From Nitrospira_E sp052156535 (GTDB lineage Bacteria; Nitrospirota; Nitrospiria; Nitrospirales; UBA8639): a DNA stretch of 64,000 nucleotides. The notes beneath the pieces are model-generated. The model saw nothing but the letters and a program-made list of their open reading frames with translations. It was not told the origin of the DNA and ran no database searches. Position 1 is the first letter of the stretch; each line of letters begins with the position of its first letter. The translations under genes and the position numbers were made by a program. The DNA lies in contig NZ_JBQKUP010000042.1 in assembly GCF_052156535.1 (NCBI RefSeq), forward strand, positions 186,001-250,000, read 5' to 3'. Shown here piece by piece: positions 16,334 to 26,300 of the stretch.

Positions 16334-16954
16334 TTGAAAACCATACTTAGGTTGAGGGCCGCATACTCTTATCTCTCGAAACCTGGACTCTTTTTGGGAG
16401 GGATGGGGATTTTTTGTCTTCTTCTAGGCTGCGATTCCGGCTATTCTGAAAGCTCTTTTGCCGATGCGCCTTCTTCTCATTCTGTCGCCTCCCGTCCTTC
16501 AAAGGGATCCCCCGCTCCGGATTTTCGCTTGATGGACATGAAAGGAAGGGCTATTTCGCTTTCCGATTTTAAGGGAAAAGTAGTGTTGCTGAATTTTTGG
16601 GCGACCTGGTGTGGGCCGTGCCGGGTTGAAATGCCTGCAATGGAGGCCTTGTATCGCAGTATGCGATCGAAAGGTTTGGAAATTGTGGCGGTTTCCGTTG
16701 ACCAACAGGGCACTGCCGTGACAAGGCCTTTTCAGGAGGCAATGGGCTTGAGCTTTCCTATCTTGCATGATCAGGATTATGAGGTAGGGTTGACCTATGG
16801 CGCACGTACCCTCCCTATGACCTTTGCGATCGACCGTCAAGGCATCATCCGGCAGGTGGTCTTCGGATCCCGTGATTGGAACAGCCCTGAAGCTCGCAGG
16901 GGAATCGCCGAGGTACTTCAAGAGCCGGCTCCAGAGTCTTCTCAACGGATGTAA
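16334..16954 (+). CDS. TlpA-family thiol-disulfide oxidoreductase lipoprotein
   Basis: A 206-residue protein. It starts at TTG 16334, eight bases after GGAGG; the nearby GTG runs into a stop. The N-terminal helix ends in the lipobox LLLGC (Cys 33), so it is probably a lipoprotein facing the periplasm. The thioredoxin fold has active site W-C-G-P-C (C93/C96) after KVVLLNFWAT, and a cis-Pro region (ARTLPMTFAID). Such proteins keep apocytochrome c cysteines reduced using electrons passed by CcdA. The next gene encodes CcdA, 7 bases downstream, which fits that pathway; it is a second thioredoxin beside CcmG. Confidence 0.9.
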   Translation: MKTILRLRAAYSYLSKPGLFLGGMGIFCLLLGCDSGYSESSFADAPSSHSVASRPSKGSPAPDFRLMDMKGRAISLSDFKGKVVLLNFWATWCGPCRVEMPAMEALYRSMRSKGLEIVAVSVDQQGTAVTRPFQEAMGLSFPILHDQDYEVGLTYGARTLPMTFAIDRQGIIRQVVFGSRDWNSPEARRGIAEVLQEPAPESSQRM

Positions 16955-16961
16955 GAACAAT

Positions 16962-17711
16962 ATGATTGATTCGATCAGCCAGGTGTCTTTGCTTGCGGCG
17001 TTTAGTGCCGGACTGTTGTCTTTTGTTTCTCCATGCGTCCTCCCCCTCGTCCCTTCCTATCTATCCTATATCACCGGGCTCTCGGTGGAAAATCTCGCGA
17101 AAGTTGAAGAGCGAGAGCGATTTAAGTCCGCGATAATCCTCAATGCTCTGTTGTTTATTGCCGGGTTTTCCACGGTCTTCATCGCGTTTGGGGCATCGGC
17201 CAGCCTGATGGGGCAATTGTTGTATGACTATCAAGACGTGATCCGGAAAGTCGGGGGTGTTCTGATTATTATTTTCGGGCTATATTTGCTTGGGATTTTG
17301 AAATTAAGTTTTTTTATGACCGAACGACGCTTGATGCATTTTGAGACGCGTCCCGTCGGCTACCTGGGTTCCTTTCTGATCGGGACCGCATTTGCCGCCG
17401 GCTGGACGCCTTGCGTAGGACCGGTATTGGGGGCCATTCTGGCCTATGCCAGTACGACGGAATCGATGTCCAGCGGGGTGATGCTCCTATCGGCCTATTC
17501 GTTAGGGTTGGGTCTCCCGTTTTTTCTGACGGCATTTGGGATGGATACGTTTTTAAGCTACTTCAAAAACCTTCGGTCCTATTTAGGCGGGGTGTCGTTT
17601 ATTAGCGGCGGGTTGTTAGTGGCGGTCGGCGTTATGATTTATGCGGATTCTCTGACACTTATAACCAGTTTCCTTGAACGTAACGGTATTGGTTGGTACA
17701 TCGGCCAATAA
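16962..17711 (+). CDS. ccdA: Cytochrome c biogenesis membrane protein CcdA
   Basis: A 249-residue membrane protein with six helices. It carries the paired redox cysteines of CcdA/DsbD: FVSPCVLPLVPSYL (C25) in helix 1 and GWTPCVGPVLGAIL (C151) in helix 4, each with flanking prolines. It moves electrons from cytoplasmic thioredoxin to periplasmic TlpA/CcmG. I start at ATG 16962 rather than the longer frame, which would lie inside tlpA; the canonical CcdA N-terminus follows at once. Operon with tlpA. Confidence 0.95.
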   Translation: MIDSISQVSLLAAFSAGLLSFVSPCVLPLVPSYLSYITGLSVENLAKVEERERFKSAIILNALLFIAGFSTVFIAFGASASLMGQLLYDYQDVIRKVGGVLIIIFGLYLLGILKLSFFMTERRLMHFETRPVGYLGSFLIGTAFAAGWTPCVGPVLGAILAYASTTESMSSGVMLLSAYSLGLGLPFFLTAFGMDTFLSYFKNLRSYLGGVSFISGGLLVAVGVMIYADSLTLITSFLERNGIGWYIGQ

Positions 17712-18166
17712 AAAGGCCTGCACGATCTGGCCTATTCTCCTCTTTCTTCTTTCCTCGTTGTCCCGCTCGCTTATATAGTATCCAGAATGATGGTGGGCTC
17801 AAGCGGATGTAGGGGGATACTGGAGCGTTTAATATTTACGGGGTAGCGACGGTCTTCTCTTGGATATGGAGTGGTCGGGACCCTGGGAATGAATTGGTCA
17901 GAGGATTCATGAACGGCTCTTGTTTTTCTTTGCGCCGCCGGCTCTCAGTCCCATGTATTTCCTCAATTCACCTCTATTCCTTACCGATCTATTTCTTGAC
18001 GCACATTTCTTCTCAGTGTAGGGTCCCACCACATTTTTTGAGACTCTATAATACGGAATCGTGGGCTTGTCATCATTGATGTGTCTCAGCCTCCTTCACG
18101 TGATGTCCGAAAGATCACCATGAAAAGAAGCAGCAGGGCATCCCAATTTCAACGGGAGAGTTCTCA
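17712..18166. other. Intergenic between ccdA and galE
   Basis: A 455-base gap. There is a weak possible hairpin with AGGCC/GGCCT at its left edge and a TTGACG at about 17996 with a poor -10. A 61-codon ORF (17894-18079) has no family resemblance. I see no clear functional element. Confidence 0.5.
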
Positions 18167-19186
18167 ATGATTTTGGTAACCGGCGGTGCCGGCTATATCG
18201 GGTCACATACTTGCGTTGAGCTTCTCCATGCGGGCTGTGATGTGACGGTCTTTGACAACTTTTCTAATAGCCATCCTGAGTCGTTGGCGCGGGTGCAGCG
18301 TATCACAGGGAAGTCTCTTCGCCTGATACATGGGGACTGCCGTGATCGCGCCGCAGTGGTGGCGGCTCTGCGCGAAAGCGGGGCGACCGCAGTCATCCAC
18401 TTTGCCGGCCTCAAGGCGGTGGGAGAATCGGTTCAGCAACCGTTGGCCTATTATGATAACAATGTGGTCGGGTCCCTGCGCCTGTTGGAGGCCATGGGCG
18501 AGTGCGGCGTGAAACAACTGGTGTTTAGCTCTTCTGCCACGGTATATGGCGATCCGCAACGCCTTCCGCTCACTGAGAAACACCCGCTATCTGCGACCAA
18601 TCCCTATGGTCGAACGAAATTGATGGTGGAGGAGATCTTGCGTGACCTACACCGCAGCGATCCCTTCTGGCGGATCGGCATCTTGCGGTACTTTAATCCT
18701 GTTGGGGCGCATGATAGTGGTCTGATTGGTGAAGATCCTCAGGGTATACCGAACAATTTGCTACCCTTCGTGGCGCAGGTTGCCGTGGGACGGCTGGAGC
18801 GTCTGAACGTATGGGGTGCCGATTATCCTACTCCCGATGGGACCGGAGTGCGGGATTATATCCATGTAGTTGATTTGGCACTGGGGCATCTCAAGGCACT
18901 AGAGGCATTGGCTCGACTGGATGCTCAGAAAGAATGCTTAACGGTAAACCTTGGTACGGGCAACGGGTACAGTGTTTTGGAGATCGTGCGGGAATTTGAA
19001 ACCGCAAGCGGCAAGCCGATTCCCTATAAGATCGCACCACGCCGCCCCGGTGACATTGCTTCTTGCTATGCTGATCCGAATCAGGCTTTCACACTTTTGG
19101 GTTGGCGGGCTGAACGCGGACTCAGTGAGATGTGCGCGGATGCCTGGCGATGGCAACGTGACAACCCTCAGGGCTATGCTGTCTGA
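18167..19186 (+). CDS. galE: UDP-glucose 4-epimerase
   Basis: A 339-residue short-chain dehydrogenase/reductase-type epimerase. It has the NAD-binding TGGAGYIGSH at residues 5-14, VFSSSATVYGDP with the catalytic Ser, and NPYGRTK with the Y-x3-K pair. GalE interconverts UDP-glucose and UDP-galactose (and in some enzymes the N-acetyl forms), supplying sugars for envelope glycans. The gene stands alone, well away from the glycan locus at 41-64 kb, and looks slightly richer in G/C than its neighbours. Start ATG with GGGAG about 8 bases upstream. Length normal. Confidence 0.96.
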   Translation: MILVTGGAGYIGSHTCVELLHAGCDVTVFDNFSNSHPESLARVQRITGKSLRLIHGDCRDRAAVVAALRESGATAVIHFAGLKAVGESVQQPLAYYDNNVVGSLRLLEAMGECGVKQLVFSSSATVYGDPQRLPLTEKHPLSATNPYGRTKLMVEEILRDLHRSDPFWRIGILRYFNPVGAHDSGLIGEDPQGIPNNLLPFVAQVAVGRLERLNVWGADYPTPDGTGVRDYIHVVDLALGHLKALEALARLDAQKECLTVNLGTGNGYSVLEIVREFETASGKPIPYKIAPRRPGDIASCYADPNQAFTLLGWRAERGLSEMCADAWRWQRDNPQGYAV

Positions 19187-19654
19187 TTTATCCCGATAGC
19201 GATCTGGAGGTCTCTGTTTGACGGGTCGCTGAGAGTCTAGTGCCCGAAGGTTCTGGTAAATGGCGCATTGCCGGGCGAAAACCTCGTGGTACGGTCGGGT
19301 GATCGGAATTCTCGGGTGGTCACATAGGATCTCGATAGAGGCCGCAGTCCCACACTGGCTTCCCCAACTCCATCGCATTGCATGATCAAGCCATTGAAGA
19401 TTCGGGTCCGTGAAGCCCCCAGAAGTTCGCGTGGGAGCCGTCTATGGGGGAACATATTCCGCAAGCGGTCAGGAGTCTGCTCGATGAATATTTTTGGAAC
19501 GTGACGTCCTTCGTTGACATCGCAGAGGAATTAGGCCTCGTGGGACAGGTACACTTGCGGAGGACAACGGGGAATTCGGCAACCGAGGCCAATTGGCCTC
19601 TATACGACTACTTGAGAACATTGTTCAGCTAAGTAAGGAGGTGGAGGTAGCGGG
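19187..19654. other. Intergenic after galE, possible decayed sequence
   Basis: A 468-base gap. Several overlapping short ORFs occur on both strands (for example plus 19444-19632), but none has a recognised domain or ribosome site. Base use resembles coding sequence in places, so a decayed gene is possible but not shown. Confidence 0.4.
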
Positions 19655-20716
19655 TTAACACCATTCGCCGGTTTTACAGGATTTCGCGCTACTCGATACC
19701 TGCATGGGGGGTGTTGTGGCTGAGGAGGATGGTGAGTCACACCACGTGCCAATTGTACAAGCTGTCTTGGAGAGAGGCGGCTCAGAAGCTGTGGGGGCGC
19801 TTAGCATGGCCGGCTTCACTGTCGCGGAGGTAGCTGCTGCTGAGGATAACAATGGGGATTCCGGGGTATGGGATATTGTTCTTACAAGGAGTTGATTGTC
19901 AGAACGCTGTCCAATTACCGCAGGATCGGGGGTGTTGTGCTCATTCGGCGAGGGATCGGGAGGAAGGGAAGCTAGAAGAGTAGGATTCTTTTTTTCCAGC
20001 TTTGCCAGGAGTTTTTTGCCGTCTGAGTGATAGGGGTTGTTGGGATGTTCGTTGACCAGAGTAAGTAACCATTCCTGGGACCATTCTTCGATACCCAGGT
20101 TTTGGTAGGTTTTTGCCAGATGAAACATGGCATCCCCGGCAGTTTCTAATTCAGGAAATTCCTTGATGATCTTTTCGAATCGATGGGCAGCAGCGAGATA
20201 AGAACCACGTTTGAGGTAGAAATGCCCAACCATCAAGTGCCGTTGTGCTAATTGTTCTTTACAAATCAGGATGGTTTGCTTCGCTTCCGCTTCATAACGG
20301 CTTGCCGGAAATTCTTGAAGAAGTTTCTCGAAGCTCTGAATCGATTCCTCCAAGGGTTCTGGGTCACGATCAACTGTCCGGTATTGTTTGAAATGGCTGA
20401 TCCCAATTTTGTATTGGGCATAAGGGGCTAATATGTGATTTCGGTGAAGGTCAAGAAAATGTTTGTATTCTACAATGGATTCCGCATAGGATTCCTTGTC
20501 AAAAAAAGATTCGGCACGTTTCATGATTACGTTCGGATCGTAACTCATTTCTACCGAATCACCGACGAAGATTTGTTCGTCCGTTGAAGACACTTCTTTT
20601 TTCGATGTGGTATCGGTGTGCTCCGTAGGTTTGGGTGTCGAGGAGCATCCGGCGATCATGATCAGAGCAGTGAGGAAGGGAAGCAAAAGAGATCGAAAAT
20701 TGACCGGAAATTTCAC
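19655..20716 (-). CDS. bamD: Outer membrane assembly lipoprotein BamD-like, with Cys-containing tail
   Basis: I place the start at the GTG at 20716, ten bases after GGAG. It gives MKFPVNFRSLLL and a lipobox ending IAGC; the longer frame upstream adds 72 residues and spoils the signal. Five TPR-like repeats (about residues 65-265), e.g. YAESIVEYKHFLDLHRNHI and SYLAAAHRFEKIIKEFP, match BamD (YfiO), a part of the beta-barrel assembly machine. The last 90 residues are low-complexity Ser/Thr/Pro/Ala and hold two similar motifs, CTIGTWC and CKTGEWC, the latter at the very C-terminus. This tail is not part of standard BamD. Its role is unknown. A generic TPR lipoprotein is the alternative. Confidence 0.85.
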   Translation of the reverse strand: MKFPVNFRSLLLPFLTALIMIAGCSSTPKPTEHTDTTSKKEVSSTDEQIFVGDSVEMSYDPNVIMKRAESFFDKESYAESIVEYKHFLDLHRNHILAPYAQYKIGISHFKQYRTVDRDPEPLEESIQSFEKLLQEFPASRYEAEAKQTILICKEQLAQRHLMVGHFYLKRGSYLAAAHRFEKIIKEFPELETAGDAMFHLAKTYQNLGIEEWSQEWLLTLVNEHPNNPYHSDGKKLLAKLEKKNPTLLASLPPDPSPNEHNTPDPAVIGQRSDNQLLVRTISHTPESPLLSSAAATSATVKPAMLSAPTASEPPLSKTACTIGTWCDSPSSSATTPPMQVSSSAKSCKTGEWC

Positions 20717-20953
20717 AGGTAAGTCACTCCAGGCAGTGTTGGGATCATATAAGTTCGGTGAATGTCGGTATAGAGGTGTGAAACAGTCCATATCTATACA
20801 AGATTCGGACCAATGAAAGAAAGTCTTTAATGTTGCGACTGTGTTAATTTTTTCAGGACAAATTGTCTCCCTTTTACCACAAAATTTGGTAGATATGAAA
20901 AATTTGCCACAGTTAAGGTGCTGTTCATTCAAGGGATAGGCTATGAGAATAAG

Positions 20954-21946
20954 ATGAATACCAACCTTTCTCGAATCGTCGGAACCGGCTCTTTTCTTCC
21001 TGGTCGTCGGGTAGATAATCAGGAGGTGGCCGATCTTTTAGGAATTGAGCCTTCGTATATTTTCCGAGTTTCTGGTATCCGGGCCAGGTTCTGGGCGGAT
21101 TCGCAGGAGGAATGTTCCTTTTTGGCGGAACAGGCGACGCGAAGGGCATTGGATCAGGCTGGCTTGGTCCCGGAAGATCTTGACGCTATTCTGGTTTCTT
21201 CCACCTCTCCGGAGATGATCTTTCCCTCCACGGCCTGTTTGCTTCAAGCCCGGCTGGGTATCAGGGGCATGCCGGCATTTGATCTCTCAGCCTCCTGTTC
21301 AGGGTTTCTCTATGGCCTTTCCATGGCGGATTGTTTCATTCGGACCGGGCAGTTTCGAAGATGTCTCGTCGTGGCTTCGGAAATCAAATCTCGGTCCTTG
21401 GATGTCAAAGATCTGAGTACAACCATGTTATTTGGTGATGGGGCCGGTGCGGCTATTATCGAGAGATCGACAAATTCCGACATGGGCGTCGTCAGCATTC
21501 GACTTCACGCCGACGGGGCGTATCATGATCTGGTCAAAATTGCAGGAGGTGGTTCCCGTCAGCCTTTATCTCAAGATGTCCTTGATGCCAGTGCGCATAC
21601 CTTGCGAATACGGGGTTCGCGGGTGTTTCGCATCGCAATCAGGCGCTTAGGCCAAGCGGTCAGCGACCATTTAGCACAGGAGAAATGGGATGTGTCGCAG
21701 CTCGACCAGGTCCTTTTCCATCAAGCGAATGGACGTATGCTGACCCAGTTTTGTGAAAATATTGGAGTCCCTCCTGAGAGATGCCTCTCGATGATCGAGC
21801 AAGTCGGAAATACCTCTTCGGCTTCATTGCCGATGGCGTTAGATCATGCGAGCCGAAATCAGAGACTGAAAAGGGGCGATCGGGTCATGTTGGGAGCCTT
21901 TGGGGGAGGGCTTACCTGGGGTACGGCTTTGGTTCGGTGGGGGTAA
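20954..21946 (+). CDS. fabH: 3-oxoacyl-ACP synthase III (KASIII)
   Basis: A 330-residue thiolase-fold enzyme. The catalytic triad is intact: C115 in LSASCSGFLYG, H256 in LFHQANGRML and N286 in VGNTSSASLP. The family C-terminus FGGGLTWGTALVRW is present. It condenses acetyl-CoA (or another primer) with malonyl-ACP to start fatty acid synthesis. I start at ATG 20954 (MNTNLSRIVGTG), which gives the standard FabH N-terminus; an upstream ATG at 20918 adds 12 unrelated residues. It stands between bamD (divergent) and ispH rather than in a fab cluster. Confidence 0.95.
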   Translation: MNTNLSRIVGTGSFLPGRRVDNQEVADLLGIEPSYIFRVSGIRARFWADSQEECSFLAEQATRRALDQAGLVPEDLDAILVSSTSPEMIFPSTACLLQARLGIRGMPAFDLSASCSGFLYGLSMADCFIRTGQFRRCLVVASEIKSRSLDVKDLSTTMLFGDGAGAAIIERSTNSDMGVVSIRLHADGAYHDLVKIAGGGSRQPLSQDVLDASAHTLRIRGSRVFRIAIRRLGQAVSDHLAQEKWDVSQLDQVLFHQANGRMLTQFCENIGVPPERCLSMIEQVGNTSSASLPMALDHASRNQRLKRGDRVMLGAFGGGLTWGTALVRWG

Positions 21947-22002
21947 CATCGCTCTCTTCGCGTGGTAGCCGTCTTATCAGAGAAATCGGGTTGGGCATTG
22001 TG

Positions 22003-22032
22003 TTGACGATCTCTGGCAATTTGGCCTATCGT
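22003..22032 (+). promoter_or_regulatory. Candidate promoter of ispH
   Basis: TTGACG (22003-22008) and TATCGT (22027-22032) are spaced by 18 bases, about 60 bases before the ispH start. The -35 is strong, the -10 weaker. By eye only. Confidence 0.35.
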
Positions 22033-22082
22033 GCGCAAAAGGCATGAGTGGAATAGATAACTTCGCTAGATAAATATTTATG

Positions 22083-22090
22083 AAGGAGGG
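22083..22090 (+). promoter_or_regulatory. Strong Shine-Dalgarno that fixes the ispH TTG start
   Basis: AAGGAGGG ends four bases before TTG 22095. Because the site lies after the in-frame ATG at 22080, that ATG would overlap the ribosome site, so the TTG is the likely start. Confidence 0.8.
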
Positions 22091-22094
22091 TGCG

Positions 22095-23033
22095 TTGAAA
22101 ATCTTCCTGGCCAATCCGAGAGGGTTCTGTGCGGGGGTGGATCGAGCGATTGAAATCGTCGATTTGTCCTTAAAGACTTACGGGGCACCAATTTATGTTC
22201 GGCATGAAATCGTCCATAGTCGTCATGTGGTCGAGTCCCTTCGTGGAAAAGGCGCTATTTTTGTGGAAGAACTGAATGAAGTTCCTGATGGCGCCATCGT
22301 CATATTCAGTGCACATGGTGTGGCAAAAGAGGTGTGGGAAGAATCCAGACGACGAAATTTGAAGGTCATTGATGCCACATGTCCCCTGGTCATCAAGGTC
22401 CATAACGAAGTGAACAGGGATTATTCCAACGAATATGAGCTGATCCTGATTGGTCACGCGGGGCACCCTGAGGTTGTCGGAACTCTCGGACAAGTGCCTG
22501 ATAAATTTCATTTAGTTTCCTCTGTTGAGGACGTGGACTCGTTAGAAGTAGAAAATCCTCTTCACCTATCGTATGTCACCCAAACCACGTTGAGCGTGGA
22601 TGAATGTCGGGATATTGTTGCTGCCCTGCATCGTCGGTTCCCGGGTATTAAGGGGCCACATCAGGAAGATATTTGTTATGCCACACAAAATCGACAAAAT
22701 GCTGTCAAAGAGCTGTCCCGTTTTGTTGATGTCATTCTGGTAATCGGTTCTCCCAATAGCTCCAATTCCAACCGATTGAGAGAATTGGGCGAACGTTGTG
22801 GAATCCCTTCATACCTCATTGATTCTTATCAGGATATTCAGACTCAATGGCTGGAAGGTGTGAACGCAATCGGCATTGCGGCAGGGGCCTCGGCTCCAGA
22901 AGTATTGGTAGCTCAGGTCATTAAATTTTTGAAAGAGCATGGAGCAACATCGGTAGAGGAGTTGACTGTGGTGGAAGAGAATGTTGAATTTCTTCTTCCA
23001 AAAGAATTACTGATGGCCAAAGTTCCGCGATAA
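22095..23033 (+). CDS. ispH: 4-hydroxy-3-methylbut-2-enyl diphosphate reductase
   Basis: A 312-residue iron-sulfur enzyme. It carries out the last step of the non-mevalonate (MEP) isoprenoid pathway, making IPP and DMAPP. The three cluster cysteines are in place: C12 (NPRGFCAGV), C96 (IDATCPLV) and C194 (EDICYAT). The HEIVHSRHV and SNSNRL motifs are also present. The TTG start gives MKIFLANPRGFCAGVDRAI, the canonical N-terminus, and follows a near-perfect Shine-Dalgarno. The ATG at 22080 is an alternative that would add five residues. No other MEP genes are near. Confidence 0.96.
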   Translation: MKIFLANPRGFCAGVDRAIEIVDLSLKTYGAPIYVRHEIVHSRHVVESLRGKGAIFVEELNEVPDGAIVIFSAHGVAKEVWEESRRRNLKVIDATCPLVIKVHNEVNRDYSNEYELILIGHAGHPEVVGTLGQVPDKFHLVSSVEDVDSLEVENPLHLSYVTQTTLSVDECRDIVAALHRRFPGIKGPHQEDICYATQNRQNAVKELSRFVDVILVIGSPNSSNSNRLRELGERCGIPSYLIDSYQDIQTQWLEGVNAIGIAAGASAPEVLVAQVIKFLKEHGATSVEELTVVEENVEFLLPKELLMAKVPR

Positions 23034-23347
23034 GTTCCCATAGATATCCGCTTTCCTGGAGAAGCGCGAGCGTATCTTTTTCGAATATATCCTTCCTCAT
23101 TATTTTTCCTAGTACTGTGAAGCAGTCAGACCTGTTTCTTTCGGGAATCCTCCTGGATGGAAGATGCCCCGTAAAAGGCTTTTGTCCTGTTGACAGGAGC
23201 CGTAGTTTTGGCAATATGTCAAGATATTGAATAGGCCGATAGTCAGACCTACAGCATTTTGTGGAAAATTTTGATTTTTCTTTCTTCTTATGGTACTGAT
23301 TTGAGCCAAATTACTGCCCTGGCATCCACTCCATTCTGAGAGGGAAT
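23034..23347. other. Intergenic between ispH and smc with a promoter candidate
   Basis: A 314-base gap without a convincing ORF. TTGACA at 23190-23195 is a perfect -35 hexamer; AATATG or ATATGT 17-18 bases later could be a -10. It would serve smc, whose ATG follows GAGAGGG. Confidence 0.4.
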
Positions 23348-26300
23348 ATGTTTCTTCGTACTCTAGTCGTCAGTGGGTTTAAATCTTTTGCTGAGGCAAA
23401 AATAGATTTCCCGAACGGGATAACTGCTGTCGTCGGTCCCAACGGGACAGGGAAAAGTAATATCGTGGACGCCATTTTGTGGGCAATGGGTGAGCAAAGC
23501 GTGAAGAGTTTACGAAGCGAGCGCATGGAAGACGTTATTTTTAATGGGACTGAGCAACGCAAACCCATGGGAATGGTCGAGGCTTCGCTCATTTTTTCCG
23601 AGGTGACGTCCCGTGAGTTGGAGCCTGTCTCGGCCATTCTGGAAGGGCTTGAGCAGCCAACGGATGTGATGATTACCCGTCGCCTCTACCGAGAGGGAGA
23701 CAGTGAATATTATTTTAATAAGATTCCCTGTCGCCTCAAGGATATTCGAGGATTTCTCTGGAATGCCCGAGCGGGAGCCAGAGGACAGTCCGTTATTGAA
23801 CAGGGCAATATTGAACAGTTACTGAGTGCCTCCCCACAGGAACGGCGGGAATTTATTGAGGGCACGGCAGGTATTATTCGATATAAAAAACAAAAGGCGG
23901 AGGCGTTACGAAAATTACAAAGTACGGAAAATAATCTTTTACGGGTTCGGGATATTCTTGGAGAAGTCCGGGGGCAGCTTCGGACACTCAATCGTCAGGC
24001 GAAACAAGCAGAAGAGTATCAGGCCTTTCTCCGTGAAGCTCGCGAGCTTGAGGTGCAGTTATTGACTCATGACTTTCGTCGGTTTTATCGGGACCAGTGT
24101 CAGTTTGAAAATGAGTTACAAGCATCTGAAAGCCAAGAACTCTCCTGTCTGGCTGAAGAGGCTCGACTTGTGGCCGAACACCAAACCGTGCAGTTGGAGC
24201 TGACGTCTGCTAGCGAAACCCTCAAGGAAGCGCAGGACCGGTCTCGAGAGATTGAGCAGCAACTGTCCCATGCGTTTACGGCGATTCAGATTGAACGCAA
24301 CCGGCTTGATCAATATGAACAGCAACATGAACAGGTCATGGAGGAGCGAGCACGGTTGAATGGGGAAGGTCAGGAGGCCACGGGTTCGTTGGAAGCCTTG
24401 AGAGAGCGACTGGCCCAAATTCGGTGCGAGATGGAAATTCTTTCTGTCACTTTGGAAGAAGGAGAGGGGGGCATAGCCGATCTGGCCGTTCGCCGTCGAG
24501 AAACTGCGGAAAAAGTCGACAAGGGGCGGGAAACCATCCTGGCCTTGGCTGTTGAGAAAACGAATCAGGAAAACCGCTTGCGAAGTATTGCTGAAGCACA
24601 GAGTTCGATGGCCAGACGGATCGAACGTCTGGCAGTGGAATATACTCAATCGCAGAACGATCAAACCACCCTTCAAGCTGAAAGCGAGGCTCTTCGACAG
24701 GAATCCTCATCGCTCGAAAGTCAGCTTGACGTGCTTCGGAGCAATCAGGACCGGTTAGAGGTCAACCTGCAAAGTCAGCGAGAAACCAGAGAAGAGCTTG
24801 ATGAAAAAATTCTCGACCTCCAAACCCAAACCGCTGGCGCTGAATCTGAATTACGTGCGATTCAAAGTGTTTTTCGGGAAGAAATAGGGTATGGCCACCA
24901 TGGTGAGGGGGACGAAGCCTCCATTCGCGTTGCGTGTTCGTCCATTCAAGAGGCCTTGGCCGAACGGATGGAAGTGCCTGAGGATGTTGAGAAAGCCATA
25001 GAAGCCGTTCTAGGCGAGCGGCTGCAGGCGTGGATTGTCCAATCGTCCCAAGAGGCAGAATTGTCCATTGCGCAATTCAAACAACATGAATGGGGAAGAG
25101 GCAGCTTTATTCCTTTGAATATTCCCCGACAGGGCCCAAAGGGAACAGCCGATTGGTGGAATGTCATTCAGCATGACCCGGAAGTGCGGGGCTTGGCTAT
25201 AAATTTTGTTCAGGTTCCGGACGAGTTGATACCTGTGATCGAGGCCTTGCTGGGGAATACGGTCATTGTCAGGTCATTGTCTGGAGCGTTAAATCTCATG
25301 AACGAACACTCCTGGTTCCAGGGGAACGGCCCGCTTTTAGTGGCTTTGGGCGGAGAACTTGTGTCCCCCTCGGGGATCATCAGTGGCGGGTCCGGTGGAG
25401 AAGGTGGTGGGTTATTACGTCGCCGGCGAGAAATTCTCACATTGGAAGAAAAGTTGAACAGTCTTACCGTGGGGTTGGAGGAAGCCAAAGCGAACCGGAA
25501 GACGCTTCTACAGGAAATTGAGGACGTGTCGCGACAACTAGAAGAAACCACGTTGTCCATCCGTGAAATGGAATTTCACATGTTGACCATTCAAAAAGAG
25601 GCTTCTTCCAAAGAGAAGGCTCTTCCCGATCTCCTACGTCGGTTAGATGCACTTCAGCAGGATCGATTAGCGGAAGAGGAGGAATGGGGACAGCTGCAAG
25701 TTGAAGAAGTAGAGGTCCAGACCCGGCTTGAGCATCTCAATCAGACACGAGCCCATGAGGATGAGGCGCTTCGTCAACTGTTGGATGCTCTGAATACATT
25801 AGACCAAGAGCGACAGGACATGTTGCAAAGTCTCAATGACACACGAATGAATTTTCAGGCTTTGAAGTCCCAATGGGATTATGAGCAGGCTAATGTTGAA
25901 CGAATTGAACGGGAAGAAGAGCATCGGAATACTCGAATTCGACAAATTGATGGACAATTAGAGCACCTCTTTCTGCAAAGTCGAAAGAGTCAGGAAGAAC
26001 GTCTCACAAATGAGAGTTTGGTTGAAGAATTAGACATCCAGAAAGAGGCCGTTGCCGGCACATTATTGGAGCTTCAGAACCGTCATGCAGGATGTATGGA
26101 GGAAGTTAAACGGTTGGATGGTCTGATCGGAAAGGCTCGTGAAACATTGAGCCACATCTTTAAGTCCCGTGTGCCGATCGAGGGACGTTTAGCCGAAGTT
26201 CGGGCGAAGTTTCGTGCTGTGGAAGAAACCCTGATCATGACATACGAAATATCAACGGATGACCTCAAAAATCCTCCTGATGCCGGACAGATCGCGGAAG

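Noticed and set aside
17894..18079. Plus-strand ORF of 61 codons before galE
   Set aside because: No ribosome site or family pattern; unusual Ser/His-rich composition typical of chance ORFs.
19444..19632. Plus-strand ORF of 62 codons after galE
   Set aside because: Looks mildly protein-like but I recognise no family and see no ribosome site; left as intergenic.
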